Source: Leucocoprinus leucothites (taxonomy: Eukaryota > Basidiomycota > Agaricomycetes > Agaricales > Agaricaceae). From it: a stretch of DNA of 64,000 bases. The stretch's first letter is position 1. Each line of letters begins with the position of its first letter. Both the position numbers and the translations under genes were made by a program. The notes below the pieces were generated by a model, which searched no databases, had not been told where the DNA came from, and saw only the letters and a list, made by a program, of their open reading frames with translations. The stretch lies in NCBI GenBank assembly GCA_013368445.1, contig JAACJO010000034.1, forward strand, positions 186,001-250,000, written 5' to 3'. Below, piece by piece: positions 32,728 through 45,377 of the stretch.

Positions 32728-34836
32728 TCAGAGGTCTTCTTTTGCTAGCCAGCGCTGGACAAGCACGAGTGCCTCCCTCGGTTTATCGTAAGGTACCTGC
32801 GAAATACCGGTTAATCTTTTTAGCTGAAGGGATGCCAAACACCACGCACCATATGCCCAGCCGCATCCACCGTTGCGAATGTCAACCCATGTTTGCTTCT
32901 CACCAAGCCAGCTTTATGCCCATCCACGTTCCACTCCTTCAATTCTTCCCCTGAGAAATCATCATGCCCACTCCACTCCAGATTCAACGTCCATCGTTCA
33001 TTTCCAACCCAGTTGCAAATCCAATCGTAGGTTCCAACGTAGATAAGGGTACGAACACCGCGTTCGAGTAGGGCGGCAATGTGGAGATGCGTCCGGTGAT
33101 ACATGTCCAAGGATTCACTGAACAAGGTACCGACTTGCTCATCGCATGATGAGAAATTGGCTGTTATGGACGGGTCCACACCAAGACTGGTGCGGAGGGT
33201 TGGTTGATCTAGATACTTCCCAATTGTGCTAAATCGCAAAAGGGTAAGGGCTGGGTATCTAACGGTGGGTATATCTGACGACACACCGTATAATTGGATA
33301 GCACAAACTCTCCTTGAGCTCTCCTGTACACTCCCGAGTCATATCGTAAGGGTTTAAACCTGAAAAATATTCTTCATTAAGCAGGAAATGCATAGGGCTT
33401 GGTTTCGACTGACCCAGGTCATCATATGAATCGGTCAAATAGGCGTCACAGAAGCTGGCTGCAGCCGCGCAATCAATCGCGTCGAAGTGGGCGAGACATG
33501 ACTTCTTGAGCCATTTCTCGCAGCGGGGGATCTAGGGGTAACTTGTGAACCTGGTAACGCCATTGTGAGTGCTTAGACGCACAATCTGTTTGATAGCCAC
33601 GCATTTCCTAGTTTGAATCTGTTGAGCCGGAACCTAAGACAGCATTGATAACCGTAGAAATGCGACTGACGATATGCTCATGACCGGAGGAACGGAGGCT
33701 GATGTACACTGCATATCATAATAAGATAGGACGGTGGTAGCAAAGTCGGTTATGCCGTTGCCTAAGGTGAAAAAATTTAAGAGGGTGTGCACCCATGCAA
33801 CGCTAACCACACTCACCAATCATGATGGACTGGAGATTGATAGGTGTAAGACCAGCCTTTGCCAGTCGAGTATTCTGATCGTACACTTCAGAGGCAAAAA
33901 CGGGAACATATCTTCCCTAGAAGAGGATACCATAGAAGGTCAATCATCGTCGGGTGAAACAGCATAACCTCGTACACCATATGATTCACCAGCCATGTGG
34001 AACGCGCGTCCCTTAAACTTGGTGAAGTGTTCAAAGAAGATAGCGACAAAACTTGCGATATCTTTGGCTGCGTCCTCCGTCGTGCCCTTCATTGCTTTTC
34101 AGGTTAATGTGAACCATGAACAACGATGCCAAAACTCACAACAGCTTCCCCATGCTCCGCATACGAGAACCCTACGCCAACAGGTTGGTCGACGAAGAAT
34201 ATGTTTGCGTTTGCATTCCACGACTCGGGGTGGAAGATTGTCGAATTTTCATCCTTGACGCGGCACGGTCCAAACTCCATGAAAAGGCCTAACGATGATG
34301 AGCAACCAGGTCCTGTCCTGACACCTGAGCTATTGTCACCTGTAGCATAAGCCAGAGCGACACGAACCTCCATTGGTCCAAAAGATGACATCGTCCGTAT
34401 CCGGGTCATTGCGACTTTCAAAGAAGTAGAAGAAGATATGCCGAGCCTCAATATCGATATAACCTGTGTATGAGCTGCACAGTGGGGCCAGTAAGTGACG
34501 GTCGAAGCTTGAAGGCACAACGAGGGACCCACTTGACAGTCGGATCGCAAAACTCATGCGATTTCTTGATCCGGACGTTATGCCTTGGGAATGCTGGATG
34601 GCTCAGTGTCGTGTATGTGTGAGTTGAGACGAAAGATAAATCCTCTAGTGGCGAAAAAAGCCCATCGTCGTAAGCTTGCTGGCCTGTTTAAATGAATGCG
34701 TAGTTAGAACATTTCTCTTGGAAAGAACTCTACTCTTACTGGTATAAGGACCGCCGTCTTGGAAAAGGCGGTGCTGGACCGCGAAAGTACACGCTGTGTG
34801 GATGCAAAGAGACAGCGCCAAGCCACTGAGCCTCAT
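32728..34836 (-). CDS. Serine carboxypeptidase (S10 family) 1, 11 exons, 515 residues
   Basis: It removes C-terminal residues from peptides, in the secretory or vacuolar path. Exons: 34836-34740, 34683-34533, 34474-34368, 34312-34140, 34086-33976, 33916-33817, 33761-33671, 33607-33583, 33531-33287, 33228-32850, 32796-32728; total 1548 nt in frame. It has a signal peptide at the start (MRLSGLALSLCIHTACTFA). The oxyanion segment is WTNGGPGCSSSLG, the catalytic Ser is S211 in GESYG, Asp D435 in YVGTYDW, and His H492 in DAAGHM; all three are present. The last exon ends in the family-typical PYDKPREALVLVQRW. The length is usual for S10 enzymes. Its nearest relative here is 57185-59279, with many identical exon lengths. 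It lies between NACHT 1 and an F-box gene, all minus strand. Confidence 0.9.
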
Positions 34837-35374
34837 TCTGGCACAAGAGCAAGGCCTTTAACGGGAGGGGAGAGTCGAAGGGTGGGTGAAGAGGGGAAAC
34901 AGGCTTGAGATGAAGAAGCTCACTAAATACCCCCATCAATCAGTACCCCCAGTAGTCAGTGATAGGGATCAAATCCAATGATGCATGAATGCATGAGGAA
35001 CGTATCATCGTAACTAAGTACATGGTGTCAGCGTCGACAAGTATTCAAAGGAAAGACTCCTTATGACTGACTACGTCTACAGTTATGTATAATGATATTA
35101 CTAAGGGCACTGTAGGTTGGCGACTCGGATATAATGCAATCGCTCGACACTGGTCAGGTTATTGCTGTCTCGGACTGAGCCTCGCCGGGCCCGTATTGCA
35201 AGTCTATTGGGAATTGGAATATCCTATTAACGGCTGTTTAATATAACTAGTCTTCAATCCATTTGAAGGGAAAGCAAGTGTAGAATCAATATGGTAAATG
35301 GATCGGACAGGTAAAACACTCAAGGAACTCGAAAGAAATAATGTAAAAAGACCAACTCAGATGGTATAGCTATT
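34837..35374. other. Intergenic, no gene seen
   Basis: Promoter side of the carboxypeptidase gene and 3' side of the F-box gene. No clear motif was identified. Confidence 0.3.
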
Positions 35375-37045
35375 TCAAAGCCATGACACATCTCCGGAAT
35401 CGTTACGGATCCTTAAATCAAAACCCCCAATCACCAGCTCCCTCAGCTTTTCTTTCGCCTCTGGATCCCAGTTTGTGGATATGCCTGACACCAGGTTGAA
35501 AGAAAACCCAGTGCCACTGTCTCGTCGATTTTCCATCGCTTCTAAGAATGGGCCGATGAAGGCGTCCGGATTCAGATAATTCCCCATCGAAATCCCTCCT
35601 TGAGGAAAGCGACGGACGATGGATCCTGCCAAAGACAGTTCCGTCATCCTCGGAAAAGCTATCGAGCACCTACACCCCCGTCCCTGCGACACCTGTTTCT
35701 GAAGATTTTCAAGGAAAATTTCGAGGTCTTCTTCAATGCAGTTGTGCAGTGTCAATCGTTCGATATTTGAATCAAGGCGAAGGTATTGTAAAGGAGAGCT
35801 GGTGTGGAGGCTGACCGTGGTGAGGGTAGATGGTAAATTGTCGAAGAAAGCTTGGAGAGGCCCAGGGGGGTCATGAAACCCCTTCCATTGTAGTTGCCGG
35901 AGGGATGGAGTTCGAAGATGCTGAACAATGGCGCGGGCCCAGTCACAATCTCCGACTGTTGACAGCTCCAAAACCTCCAAAACCTGGAGCACCACCGGTC
36001 CTACAAGAGTGACTGGAGTGTTTATGGCGCCTGGGCGTCGGGACTGGCAACAGCGGAATTCAATCAAATTTGGACAATTTAGTAGCATTTGCGCTGCATA
36101 CTGAAACTCCATCTGTGAAATCGCAAGGGACGTAATTCCAGACCACGGCAACTGAAGCAAAGTCTGGGCGCGTCTCTCAGGCACTCGTATAGCAAAGCGC
36201 CGGAGTGGTGTAGCTCGGGGTAGCACAAGTTCCGTGCCGAATTGACGATGGCCATCAATCGAGCAATCAGCCAGCTGAGAGAGAGATGGGAAGTGTGAAA
36301 ACCATGCGGCGGGAGGATGAGTGAGATGAAGTCCTCGACACCTTGACAAGTTATCAATTACTAAATGATCAACAGACTCATGGACAAGGACGCCTGGGTC
36401 ACTGTGTCCAAAGTCGACTGAATAGTCAAGAGTGAGACATATTGGTAACTGCCCTGAATTTTCAAGGCAAAGGCGCATGAAAGCGCTGGTATGCTCTGTA
36501 TCCGTGGTCGAAACGTCCAGAACGATTGACGTCCAAATTCGTGGGGTTGCTCGAACAACACTCCGCCAACGAGCTGAAACGGCTCCAAGGACGAGCTGGA
36601 GATGCTCGGGTTCCATTAAATCAACAGCATTGTCGGGTTTTGGAGAGAATTTCGATTGGTCTCGGGTGAGAAGATGAATGCGAGTGTCGAGGTCATATGG
36701 TGGACAAACAAACTCGAAAATCGTCGACAAAGTTTCGACCGGAAGGGAGTTGACTGGCGAATTCAAAGCGTTTAGTCGCTGTAAAAGTTCGGCTTTCTGA
36801 TTTTCTAGATTCCGGATTAACTCTTCCAATCGACGTGTCTCCCTATTGATATACATAATTTCCTCATCCTTGGAGCCGACAAACCGAAGAGGATATGCCA
36901 TAGACGGGATTGTAGGGCAATTAAAACAGGGGTGTTTCCTGAGGCGGAGGGAAGGGATATATGGCTGAGGAGGATCGACGTGCTCGATGAGAAGAAAGGA
37001 ACCCAAGGGACGTTGGGGGAGGAAAGACCTGAAGGTGGTAGTCAC
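35375..37045 (-). CDS. F-box protein with LRR-like C-terminus 1
   Basis: A single-exon frame of 556 codons. The likely core begins with a helical segment (about 55-95, RETRRLEELIRNLENQKAEL), then an F-box (about 98-115, NSLPVETLSTIFEFVCPP), a linker, VSARWRSVVRATPRIWTSI, and a long run of irregular leucine-rich units. F-box proteins link substrates to SCF ubiquitin ligases through Skp1; this subfamily is very large in mushroom genomes. The first 49 residues include CFNC and may be real, but a start at the internal MAYPLRF (about 36901) is also possible. It is paralogous to 47407-49176. No break is seen. The substrate is unknown. Confidence 0.85.
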   Translation of the reverse strand: MTTTFRSFLPQRPLGSFLLIEHVDPPQPYIPSLRLRKHPCFNCPTIPSMAYPLRFVGSKDEEIMYINRETRRLEELIRNLENQKAELLQRLNALNSPVNSLPVETLSTIFEFVCPPYDLDTRIHLLTRDQSKFSPKPDNAVDLMEPEHLQLVLGAVSARWRSVVRATPRIWTSIVLDVSTTDTEHTSAFMRLCLENSGQLPICLTLDYSVDFGHSDPGVLVHESVDHLVIDNLSRCRGLHLTHPPAAWFSHFPSLSQLADCSIDGHRQFGTELVLPRATPLRRFAIRVPERRAQTLLQLPWSGITSLAISQMEFQYAAQMLLNCPNLIEFRCCQSRRPGAINTPVTLVGPVVLQVLEVLELSTVGDCDWARAIVQHLRTPSLRQLQWKGFHDPPGPLQAFFDNLPSTLTTVSLHTSSPLQYLRLDSNIERLTLHNCIEEDLEIFLENLQKQVSQGRGCRCSIAFPRMTELSLAGSIVRRFPQGGISMGNYLNPDAFIGPFLEAMENRRDSGTGFSFNLVSGISTNWDPEAKEKLRELVIGGFDLRIRNDSGDVSWL

Positions 37046-37850
37046 AATGAAAACAAGACAGCTCGGCGATTTCCTCCCAGTTTGATGAATGTCTTGCAGG
37101 CTGGAGGCTCCGGATAATAACCCAGCATATGATTTGCTAAAAACTTACACTAGCCGAGTTTGAACACCGGAGATTACTAAAAACTCACCACAGACCACCG
37201 CGCAGTACTGGAAGTTTCATAGCAAAAAAAGCGTATTCACTAACTCCGCCGAAATCATATCGATCGGGAAATGCTTGCTGCCTGCATCAATCTCAAGATA
37301 AAGAGTGCTTGAATGGGCATGGACATTCGGAATTCAGAGCGGCCGTCTGCCAGATAAATCATAATACCAGGTTGTAGAGAGAGAGATCATATTGACTGTC
37401 CCAAGGGGTATAGGGAAGAGAGGGGAGGTTGCAAACTTGAGGAGGCAACCTTGTTTGACAGTCTGATTTGATCCCATCATTAAAGGACTCTCGTGCCAAC
37501 AGCACCAAAGAAATCCTCATCCCATTATCTAACTTACACCCATCGCAGCTTGGTGATACGACTGGCTGAAGGGTCAAGCCACTATTTTGGTGTATATCAG
37601 GCGATCTGATGGGCGTTATAATAATCAAGAGGCTTTCTAGCCTGACAAATTCGAGTTCATTGGTATGGCACGTCGCTTATGGTTTAAGGTAATTTACATT
37701 CATCTTCAGGTTCCGGGCAATCTAGCCTGGCCTAATGATTTTTCGAAATCAAATTTCCTTGTTCAGCTCTCAACAACTTGTAAGTGGGGAAGGAACTGAC
37801 TAACCGCGACAACACCACCTCCTTTCTAACTACCGTATTCGAGAATCGGG
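37046..37850. other. Intergenic, no gene seen
   Basis: No frame or repeat could be supported. The stretch separates the F-box gene from the SINE-like segment at 37860. Confidence 0.3.
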
Positions 37851-37859
37851 GACCTCACT

Positions 37860-38285
37860 GCCTAGATAACTTACGCCAGCTCCGAGCTCAGTCCACCACC
37901 GTTCCGGGTTTGAACTGGCCAACCTCGAGCAGTTCTTTCAAGCTCTCTGGCCGCTAGGCCTGGTGACAACTTGATTCTAGGTTCTACACACGTCGTCACT
38001 CGACCGGTGCTCTTGTTTATCGGGAGGCCCCTGCGGCAGTTTTATCGGCGCCTCATGGTTTACTCATTACACATGGGGTGTTTATGTTCGTCCATGCCCC
38101 TTTTTCCTCTTCCGCCTCTCGGCGAGTGGTCTTAACGGGTCCTTCATTTTATGATCTCAGTCCGCTAAGACCTGACCCGATCCCAGGACCTGGTATCTAC
38201 CTACTTGCGAGGACTCGAACCAATGGCATTCAACCGTAACTGCACTCACTCTGTCACACGAACAAGTTTATCATGACATCTCATC
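37860..38285 (-). repeat. Possible tRNA-derived SINE with two B-box motifs
   Basis: On the minus strand a perfect Pol III B-box, GGTTCGAGTCC, lies at 38211-38221, about 30-45 bases after an A-box-like TGACAGAGTGAGTGC (38243-38257). A second, weaker pair is near 37950 (CTAGCGGCCAGAGAGC) and 37906-37916 (AGTTCAAACCC). Neither folds into a full tRNA by eye. The two pairs suggest a dimeric SINE, but no poly(A) tail, second genomic copy or target duplication was found. Confidence 0.35.
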
Positions 38286-38289
38286 GTTG

Positions 38290-41200
38290 AATTGTTCGAA
38301 CATCAGAAGGTGCTGAAGTGGGAGTTTGACAAGGGACAGGCACTTGATGGGGGCGTACATACCTCTCATCCAACCCCTTGTGCGAAGCTGTGCGCTGTCC
38401 GCGATTCCAGTCGGGCTTGGAGTATAGTGAGGCTAGACTTGGGAGCCTCTTATCCAATTCCTCTCCACTGCGCCGAAACATGGTTATATACCCCAGAAAC
38501 CTTGGTTTCTGCTTCAGCTCAACATACATTTTGCTCCGTGCCTTTGCCAGCGCCTGCATAATATTAACGGAGAAAAGGACAAATGTCGCTCTGCTGGACA
38601 CTAATAAGACATCGGAGAGCATCTGGATCGATGATCATGCATGCATGCATCTTGGCTCGCATCTGCACAGGCGTCCGATGCTCTGGTGGTAAGCCATTCC
38701 CCTGTACTGTCGCTGATGATTCTAGCTAACCCTCTTACAGTTACGCCAACGCGTTGCGATAGCTCGTAGAGCAAGCTTCTGGTTGGTCTCCTAATAAACC
38801 ATATTTATGCTGTCTTCATTCGAGGAATCGCGTAAGCTTGCCAGTCATGATGAAGAAGCCAGCCTGATGAACGACGACGCCGTCAAGTTTATCTTTATTA
38901 CTCTCCAGTGTTCTCTCGGATCAAGATATTACGCTGCTTTCCTATTCGCATCTCAAGAAATTCGTTTGTCATCTCTGAGGGTTGTAGAGCTTTCTGGACA
39001 GAGGAGTCCTCCACAGGAGTTTGATCCAAATGGAGAACTTGTTTGGCCGTACACCCTCATCCATATTATCGGAGCCATGTTTTATGCAACATGTATTCCT
39101 CGTCGCAAACAGGAAGACATGGAAGCTTGCCTTTCCTATGCTCTCACAAATGTTCACGCACTCTCTATTGTCTCTGGCGCCTCACAGGTTACACCTATTT
39201 TATAGGCCAATAGCTTGTGTTCGTATTTGCTCATCCACGCTCGCACAGAACCACAGTAGGAAGGATATGACAACACCAGGCAGAATTGCCACGCCGATCA
39301 CTTTCGGGAGCCCTTCTCAAGAGGACTTGAATAGGATGTCCAGTCCTTACAAACGTTTTCGTAAATGATCTCGAACGACCATTGAATATTGACCAATGCC
39401 ATTCGCCGGCGTGGGATCGGAATCTTACGGCACGTTACTTCCGAAGCATTGCACGATTCGAGCAGATAATCTGTTGGGTGCAACGCCTATTTTTCAACCA
39501 TCCTTGACCCCTTCTTCCCCACGTTGGCTCCATCGCAAAGGTCATTTAGCTCTCCTTGAATCTATTCAAGATGAGCTCGAAGAACCAGGGGCAAGCAGTT
39601 TTCTGGAGTTGTGCAAGAGGCCTTCGTGGAGCTGCTCATGCTGATCACGAGTACGACGATGTTGCGACTGACTTCGAAGATATCAGCAATTCCGAGGATT
39701 CCAAGTTGAGAGGCAACGAGGTCGCCTGTAGGGAAACTATAACAAGAAGGATGCCGGATGTCGAGAGGTGCTGGGGTGTAAATGGCCTCACCGAGCCGCC
39801 TATCGAAGTCGCATCTTCTCCTCTAAGGTCAATAAAAAAAGACTTAAACCAAATTCTACTAGCGGTCGCAACGTCTGTTAATATTCCCTTTCAGACATTG
39901 CAAGTTCCGTACAGAGATATGTTCCTATGTACTCCCATAATACGGAAACGGCTACCAGCCAAAAAGGTTGGTGGAGGAATAAGCCGCAGACGGAGCGGCT
40001 GAGAGAAAATGTTGCCAAATTTGAGTCTGACGTTAAAACATATTAGAGATAGTACATGTGCAAACTATTAGCGTCTGTGCCACTTTCGACTTTAGAGTCA
40101 GACCTAGTTGACGCTGGTATCAGGTCAAAGAAGGAAGAGAAGAGGTCCAGGAAGCGTTCAAAGGGAAAGAATAAGGCAGGCACCTCTTCTATCATAGCCC
40201 CTTGGACAAACAGCTGGAGGAGCGCATGAACAACTTTGGTTTCACTGAGGTTGGGGGGGATGAACTGATATGCCAGGGGGTCATGGGATGACGACGCATG
40301 GGTATGCATCGATATCTGGGACGAAATTACTTCTGAGGGTCTCACGAATAATAATACATCATGGATGCGCTCTGTCGTAGTAAAACACGGACTATTCACA
40401 CAGTTGGCTTTGATTGGCGTTGGATTGATGTACCGTAGTTAAAGTAGAATCCAATTCACACTAATTTCGAGGGAAGGACATTAATGTAATTTGAAGGACA
40501 TGCTGATAAGAGGTCAGATAACCGAAAGTGCGGTCGCCAAAGGCAGGTACAGCAAGACGCCCTACTCCAACAACAATGAATTCAACAGCAAATGCACCGG
40601 ATTAGTATCGAAGGGATACAGGATGCTATGTATAAGGTCGGGGGGCTTACAAAAGGCAGCAACGACAAAAAGGGTACAACTAACCCAAGCGAGAAAGATT
40701 AGAACCATCAACATCAGAAGGACGATAAAGAGAACAGCACAAATAGGAGCCAACAAAGAAGGCATAACTAAAGGTAGTGTGACATACATATAAAGTGCCG
40801 TAGACTGTATTTAGGTACGGCGGGCAGTCAAAGAGAAACAAGGAAAGTAAAAGAACAGCGAAGGTAGGAATCATGAAATCACAGACATAACAACGATAGT
40901 AGGTTGAAGTTTTTGTTATCACAGGGATTAAGCTCGTGGAGTCCGGAGACAGAGATAATAGAGGCTATGATAGGAGTGATGAAGCATGGAAGGATCATCT
41001 GAATGATGGTAGTGGATAGATGGGAAGGGACAGCTAGGGTTCTGGAAATGACCAAGAATGACCGACAAAAGCATGGAGAGTAGGAGTTTAGGTGGGAGAA
41101 GGAATTAGAACTGGACGCGACGAACAGCTGTAATGAAAGGCGAGGCGAACACGGGCGAACGACGGCGGTGGTATAATTGGCAGCTTCGGAGAAACTTGAA

Positions 41201-43600
41201 TGTCCGCCAGTGATACCAACCTAGGAAGGAACCGAAATGATAAGTGCTCCCTAGGAGCGGACAAGGGGGGGCTGACGTGATCACGGATCTATGATGTATA
41301 CTTGAACGAGGGTATCCTGAAATTCCAGCACGAGAATAACTGCGCACAGGACGTACGGCGAGCCACTCATCCGGTTCCAACAGACATCCGCTGCCATCCC
41401 TGTCCAGTGCTGATGAAACCATCGCCCAACCTCCACAACTACGTCACGATGCCGCTCATAGCATCACGGCCCGAATCTACATTGTGGTAGAGCAACGGAT
41501 TTGTCAAGCGAGCAAGGGGCGTTGTGGAATCAGAAAAAAAGAAAAGGGAAGTGGCGATAAATAGGGTGAAAGAAAGGTAAGTCAGCACCCACAAGCTCCA
41601 ACAAGTAAATTAAATTTTCACTTACGTTCCTACTGACTATCGTACTATATTACGGAATGGCCACATTGAATATTTTGAATGATGGCGACAAATTCAGGAG
41701 ATGACCGATAGGGCCATAGTTGGATAAGAGAGCGTTCCAAAAATAGATTAGGAGCGGTGAGCAAGTTGAGGAAGAGAAGATTGTGAGGGCCAAGGATACG
41801 GTTTATGATTAGAATCAAGTCGCGGGATTTGGGGTGATAGCATGCGTGAGAATGGGATGTCGGTATGGATGTCGGTATGGGAAATAGCCGACGTCGGTGA
41901 GAGGGATGAACAACCAGCGAGGTGTAGTTATGGTGGTAGACAAACACGGAAAACGCCAACACGTCAAGCGCCACAGTCATCGGATAGTGAAGTAAACACA
42001 GGAAGGATCACGAAATTTGATAAAGAAGGGGGAAACAGCAGTGCGATGTGAAAGAGGGGACACAGAAAGAACACCCCCCAAAGGCACCGGTGTCAAGTGG
42101 TGGTTGACGTATCATCCGATTGGACGTGAAGCAGATGCAAAGAGAACAGAAAAAAACCAAGAGCGGCCGCATCGTACGAAGATGAAGATTGTGATCAGGA
42201 CATATCCGTAACCATACCGGAAGAGGAGGACCGATGGAATATTGGGGTAGGGTTTTAGTTACAACAAAGGGTCATCAGATAATAAGTTGATCCGCGAGGG
42301 CCAAGCCAAATCCAAAATCCGTTAATGACCCAAAGAGTATTTTAAGGGACACAAACCAAACCCGAAAGTCGGGATCCAGAACGACCCATGGCAAGGCGGC
42401 CGTAAAGTCGGTTGTCGTGGTAGAGGTAAGGGAAGGCAACGATCACGTATCACGTAGGTATGTAAACGTCGGTGGTTGGAGAAGGACGTTTGGAAGCCAA
42501 TAGAATGGCGCGAACGGCAATGAATAGGCGGTTGGGTAAACGGGCGCCAATTCAAGCGGGGCGTTGAAGTAGAGCGCCGAGCCGATCCGCAACAAGTGCG
42601 AATAGTATGACAATGCACGAGGGCGACAAGGATAAAACGCGATCGTTGAGCATGTATACAAATAAGGGGGGATGAGGTGAGTAATCGTTTGAGGAAATAT
42701 GTGTTGAACGTTTCCAGAAAGAAATTAGACAAGTTGAGTTGACGAAATCGCACGTGAAAAAAGCGCGCATTTTGCCCCAAGAGATAGGTGTAGCAAGTGG
42801 ACGAGATGGTGACGAGGGTGCGGAAAGTTAAAGTCGAACGGAAGCGGAGGGGTACGATGACCGCATGCGTCCGATTAACCGAATCGCGATAGATCATGAC
42901 ACATTTTGCCGTCGTTCAAGGGACACCAACCGAGAAGGCACGATATACGCATTCCAAATAGAGCGATTTTCATGCGTCCCAAGGCCCCCCCGCAAAGAAA
43001 ATTTCCCCGTTCCATAGATTTCGATTGCATACCCGGATTTGATGTGTCGCCAAATTCAGGTGGTCATTGGTTGGTTGGGTTGGCAATCAGTTTGATTCGA
43101 CAATTTAGGCAGCGTCATGCAAGTTTTTTTTGGATTTGATTTGATTTAGTGTTGATGATGATATAGAGAAGAAAAGAAACCATCAATAAGACGTCCAATA
43201 GCATAAGAGTTGATGATACATGTGGAAAGCAATGGAAAAAGAACGAGGCGAAAAGCAGACCGATAGCAGGTGGGATGGTATCGCAGATAGGGAAATAAAG
43301 TGGAAGCAACTCAGGAATCGGAGATTGATAAATATAAAGCATCCAAATAAAAAGAAAATAAAAAAATGCGTGTGTCGTTATGCTAGATGAGCGCCGCAAC
43401 CTCGAGATTTGAGCGCAGGATGATACTAGGAGAGGGAGCAGCATCGTAAGAAACCGTTGGCTACTCAACATATGAACGGAATGAACAGAGCATTGGCAGG
43501 AGCAACTTGGCCCATCCAGAGCAAGGCCCTGCTATCAAAAGCGAGGGAAAGGTGAAAGAGTAGAGAACAAAAGGGAACGGAACACCAAATCAGAAGGGGA
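38290..43600. other. Long stretch without a supported gene
   Basis: Several frames exist (38622-38281 minus, 38807-39205 plus, 39556-40002 plus, 40399-40043 minus, 42897-42322 minus), but none has a recognised domain, paralogue or splice structure. The part 39530-39770 is a diverged copy of 29140-29460. The stretch 40.5-43.5 kb is purine-rich on the plus strand and lies downstream of the G-alpha gene; it could contain transcribed non-coding sequence, which cannot be judged here. Confidence 0.3.
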
Positions 43601-43657
43601 ACACTCACTCTGTTGGTAGGTAAATTTGCGGGGTAAGGGAAGAAGAGTCGTGGTTAG

Positions 43658-45377
43658 TTAACCGAGCGGATGGTTCAGTAGGGTAAAGAAGACAGGAAGC
43701 GAACCTTCTACAGCGGCCATCACCACTCTCAGCATAGCCGTATCCGTTGCTGTCGTGATGCTGTGCGATAATGGCGAGTATTAACAAAATGTCAAGATGA
43801 CAGAAAGACGAAGGCAAGGGTCAACAAGTCAAGAACACAAAACTTACTGGATATAGATTTCTCTTTCCTTTGATCGGCCTGCTTTTTGGGCAAGTTTTGC
43901 AAATCGTCGTTTGAAATAATCTCTACCCGCTCGTATATCGCCTGGCTCGCCATCGTAATCCTTTCGTAGATCAATCAAGGAAATTAGGGTCAGCCTGACG
44001 GTCCGAGAAAGGGAGGAGAACAAATAGGAATAAAATAAATTACGTACTGGGAAGAAGTTCTTGATGTCCGAAACCGGCACTTTCTTCTCGAACAGATCGT
44101 TCTTATTGAGGAAGAGGATCTGGCGTGTGTTGATACTATTAGCAGGTTGCCCTTGCAGCAGAGGCGGAGACGTGGAATAGGAGGAAAATGCAGGGTAGTG
44201 ATGCATAACAACGAAGGTTGAGGGTTGACAGGGGATTAACGACCCCAGCAGACGAGTAAAGGGAGGAATGCAAAAATTTACGCACAATTGATGTCTGCTT
44301 GAACCATTGTGAGTGACAGATAGAGTCCCATATTGTCATCGCATCCTGCATTTGATTCTAGAAGTAGCACATAAGAGGGCTGGATGACGGTCAAGTATGC
44401 TGAAGCACATACCGCGTCTTTATCTTCCACTAGGCATTGGTCGTAACCGCTCAGGCTGACAAGGAAAAGTATACTAGTAACATCTTGGAAACAGTGAATC
44501 CATTTCCTCCGCTCGCTCTTCTGGCCACCAACATCAACCATCAATAGCTCATTGTCTTTGAGGTGGAAAGACGTTTCTGTGATACCAATTGTCCGTGCAC
44601 GACATCGAATAATATCTTGTTCTGTAGGGTGGTAGTTGGGTTGGAATAATCTATCGAGGTCGGCAAAGAAGTATGGGAGGCTACAGGCGACTTGAGCACG
44701 GAGACTGGAGGTACCAGTGGCTGACAGGCGAACGTACTTTTCGGGCAGAGCAGCTTCGTTCCCTCTCTCATACGCGCGCTGCACGTTCGAGTCGGTCCAA
44801 AGCGCCTTGAGAGGTTCGATGAACTGTTGGGGGAAAGGTTCACCATCACCTATGTCCTTGGCACTGTCGACAATCTCGACATGGGGGATATTTTCCTCTG
44901 AAACCTTGATCTCGAACTCATCCATAGCATCAAGCAAGTACCGTAGGCCCCGGGTGATATTGTCGAACACGAGCTGTCTGTATGATTCTATCTCTTGTTG
45001 CGAGAATGGTACCTTGTGTATGAGCCGCATTTGCTGTCAAGCACATGTGAGCAGTGTGTCTCGCGACGTTACTCAGGCTGCTCACCTTGAGGATAGTTGA
45101 TTTTCCAGAATCACCGGATCCCAGCAGTAGAACCTAGGCCAGAGGTCAGTATAAACGCAGTGGCTGACACCTAGTACGAGCTCGGGCTGACCTTGACCTG
45201 CGACGCCATCTTCACCTTCGCCTGTTACCGGAACACATAAATATGAGCATGTTAGACAATAAACAGCGCAGAACGTGGGGTTACCTCTCTCAGCTGCTTA
45301 TCGATCTCCTTGCTACGGAGCTTCTCTTCTTCGTTGACACCTGCACTGGGAGTCGGTGAAGACAAACAGGAGCCCAT
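43658..45377 (-). CDS. Heterotrimeric G-protein alpha subunit, 8 or 9 exons
   Basis: A GTP-binding switch coupled to membrane receptors. Exons: 45377-45285, 45221-45192, 45133-45086, 45033-44413, 44357-44286, 44119-44048, 43960-43848, 43760-43705 or to 43658. The N-terminus MGSCLSS carries Gly2 and Cys4, sites for myristate and palmitate. The P-loop is GSGDSGKST (Asp where Glu is usual). The arginine finger is in CRARTIGIT, switch II is DVGGQKSERRKW, and the base-recognition motifs are NKNDLF and TATDT. The body is whole through VMAAVE (residue 368). The end is unclear: reading through the last donor adds about 16 residues to a TAA at 43658-43660, and splicing to 43609 gives an almost immediate stop. 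Neither gives the usual C-terminal helix. Confidence 0.88.

Noticed and set aside
38200..38260. tRNA gene
   Set aside because: A B-box is present but no acceptor, D and anticodon stems can be paired by eye.
42322..42897. 191-codon minus frame
   Set aside because: Composition (Arg/Ser/Thr/Leu/Phe) looks like translated purine-rich opposite strand; no motif.
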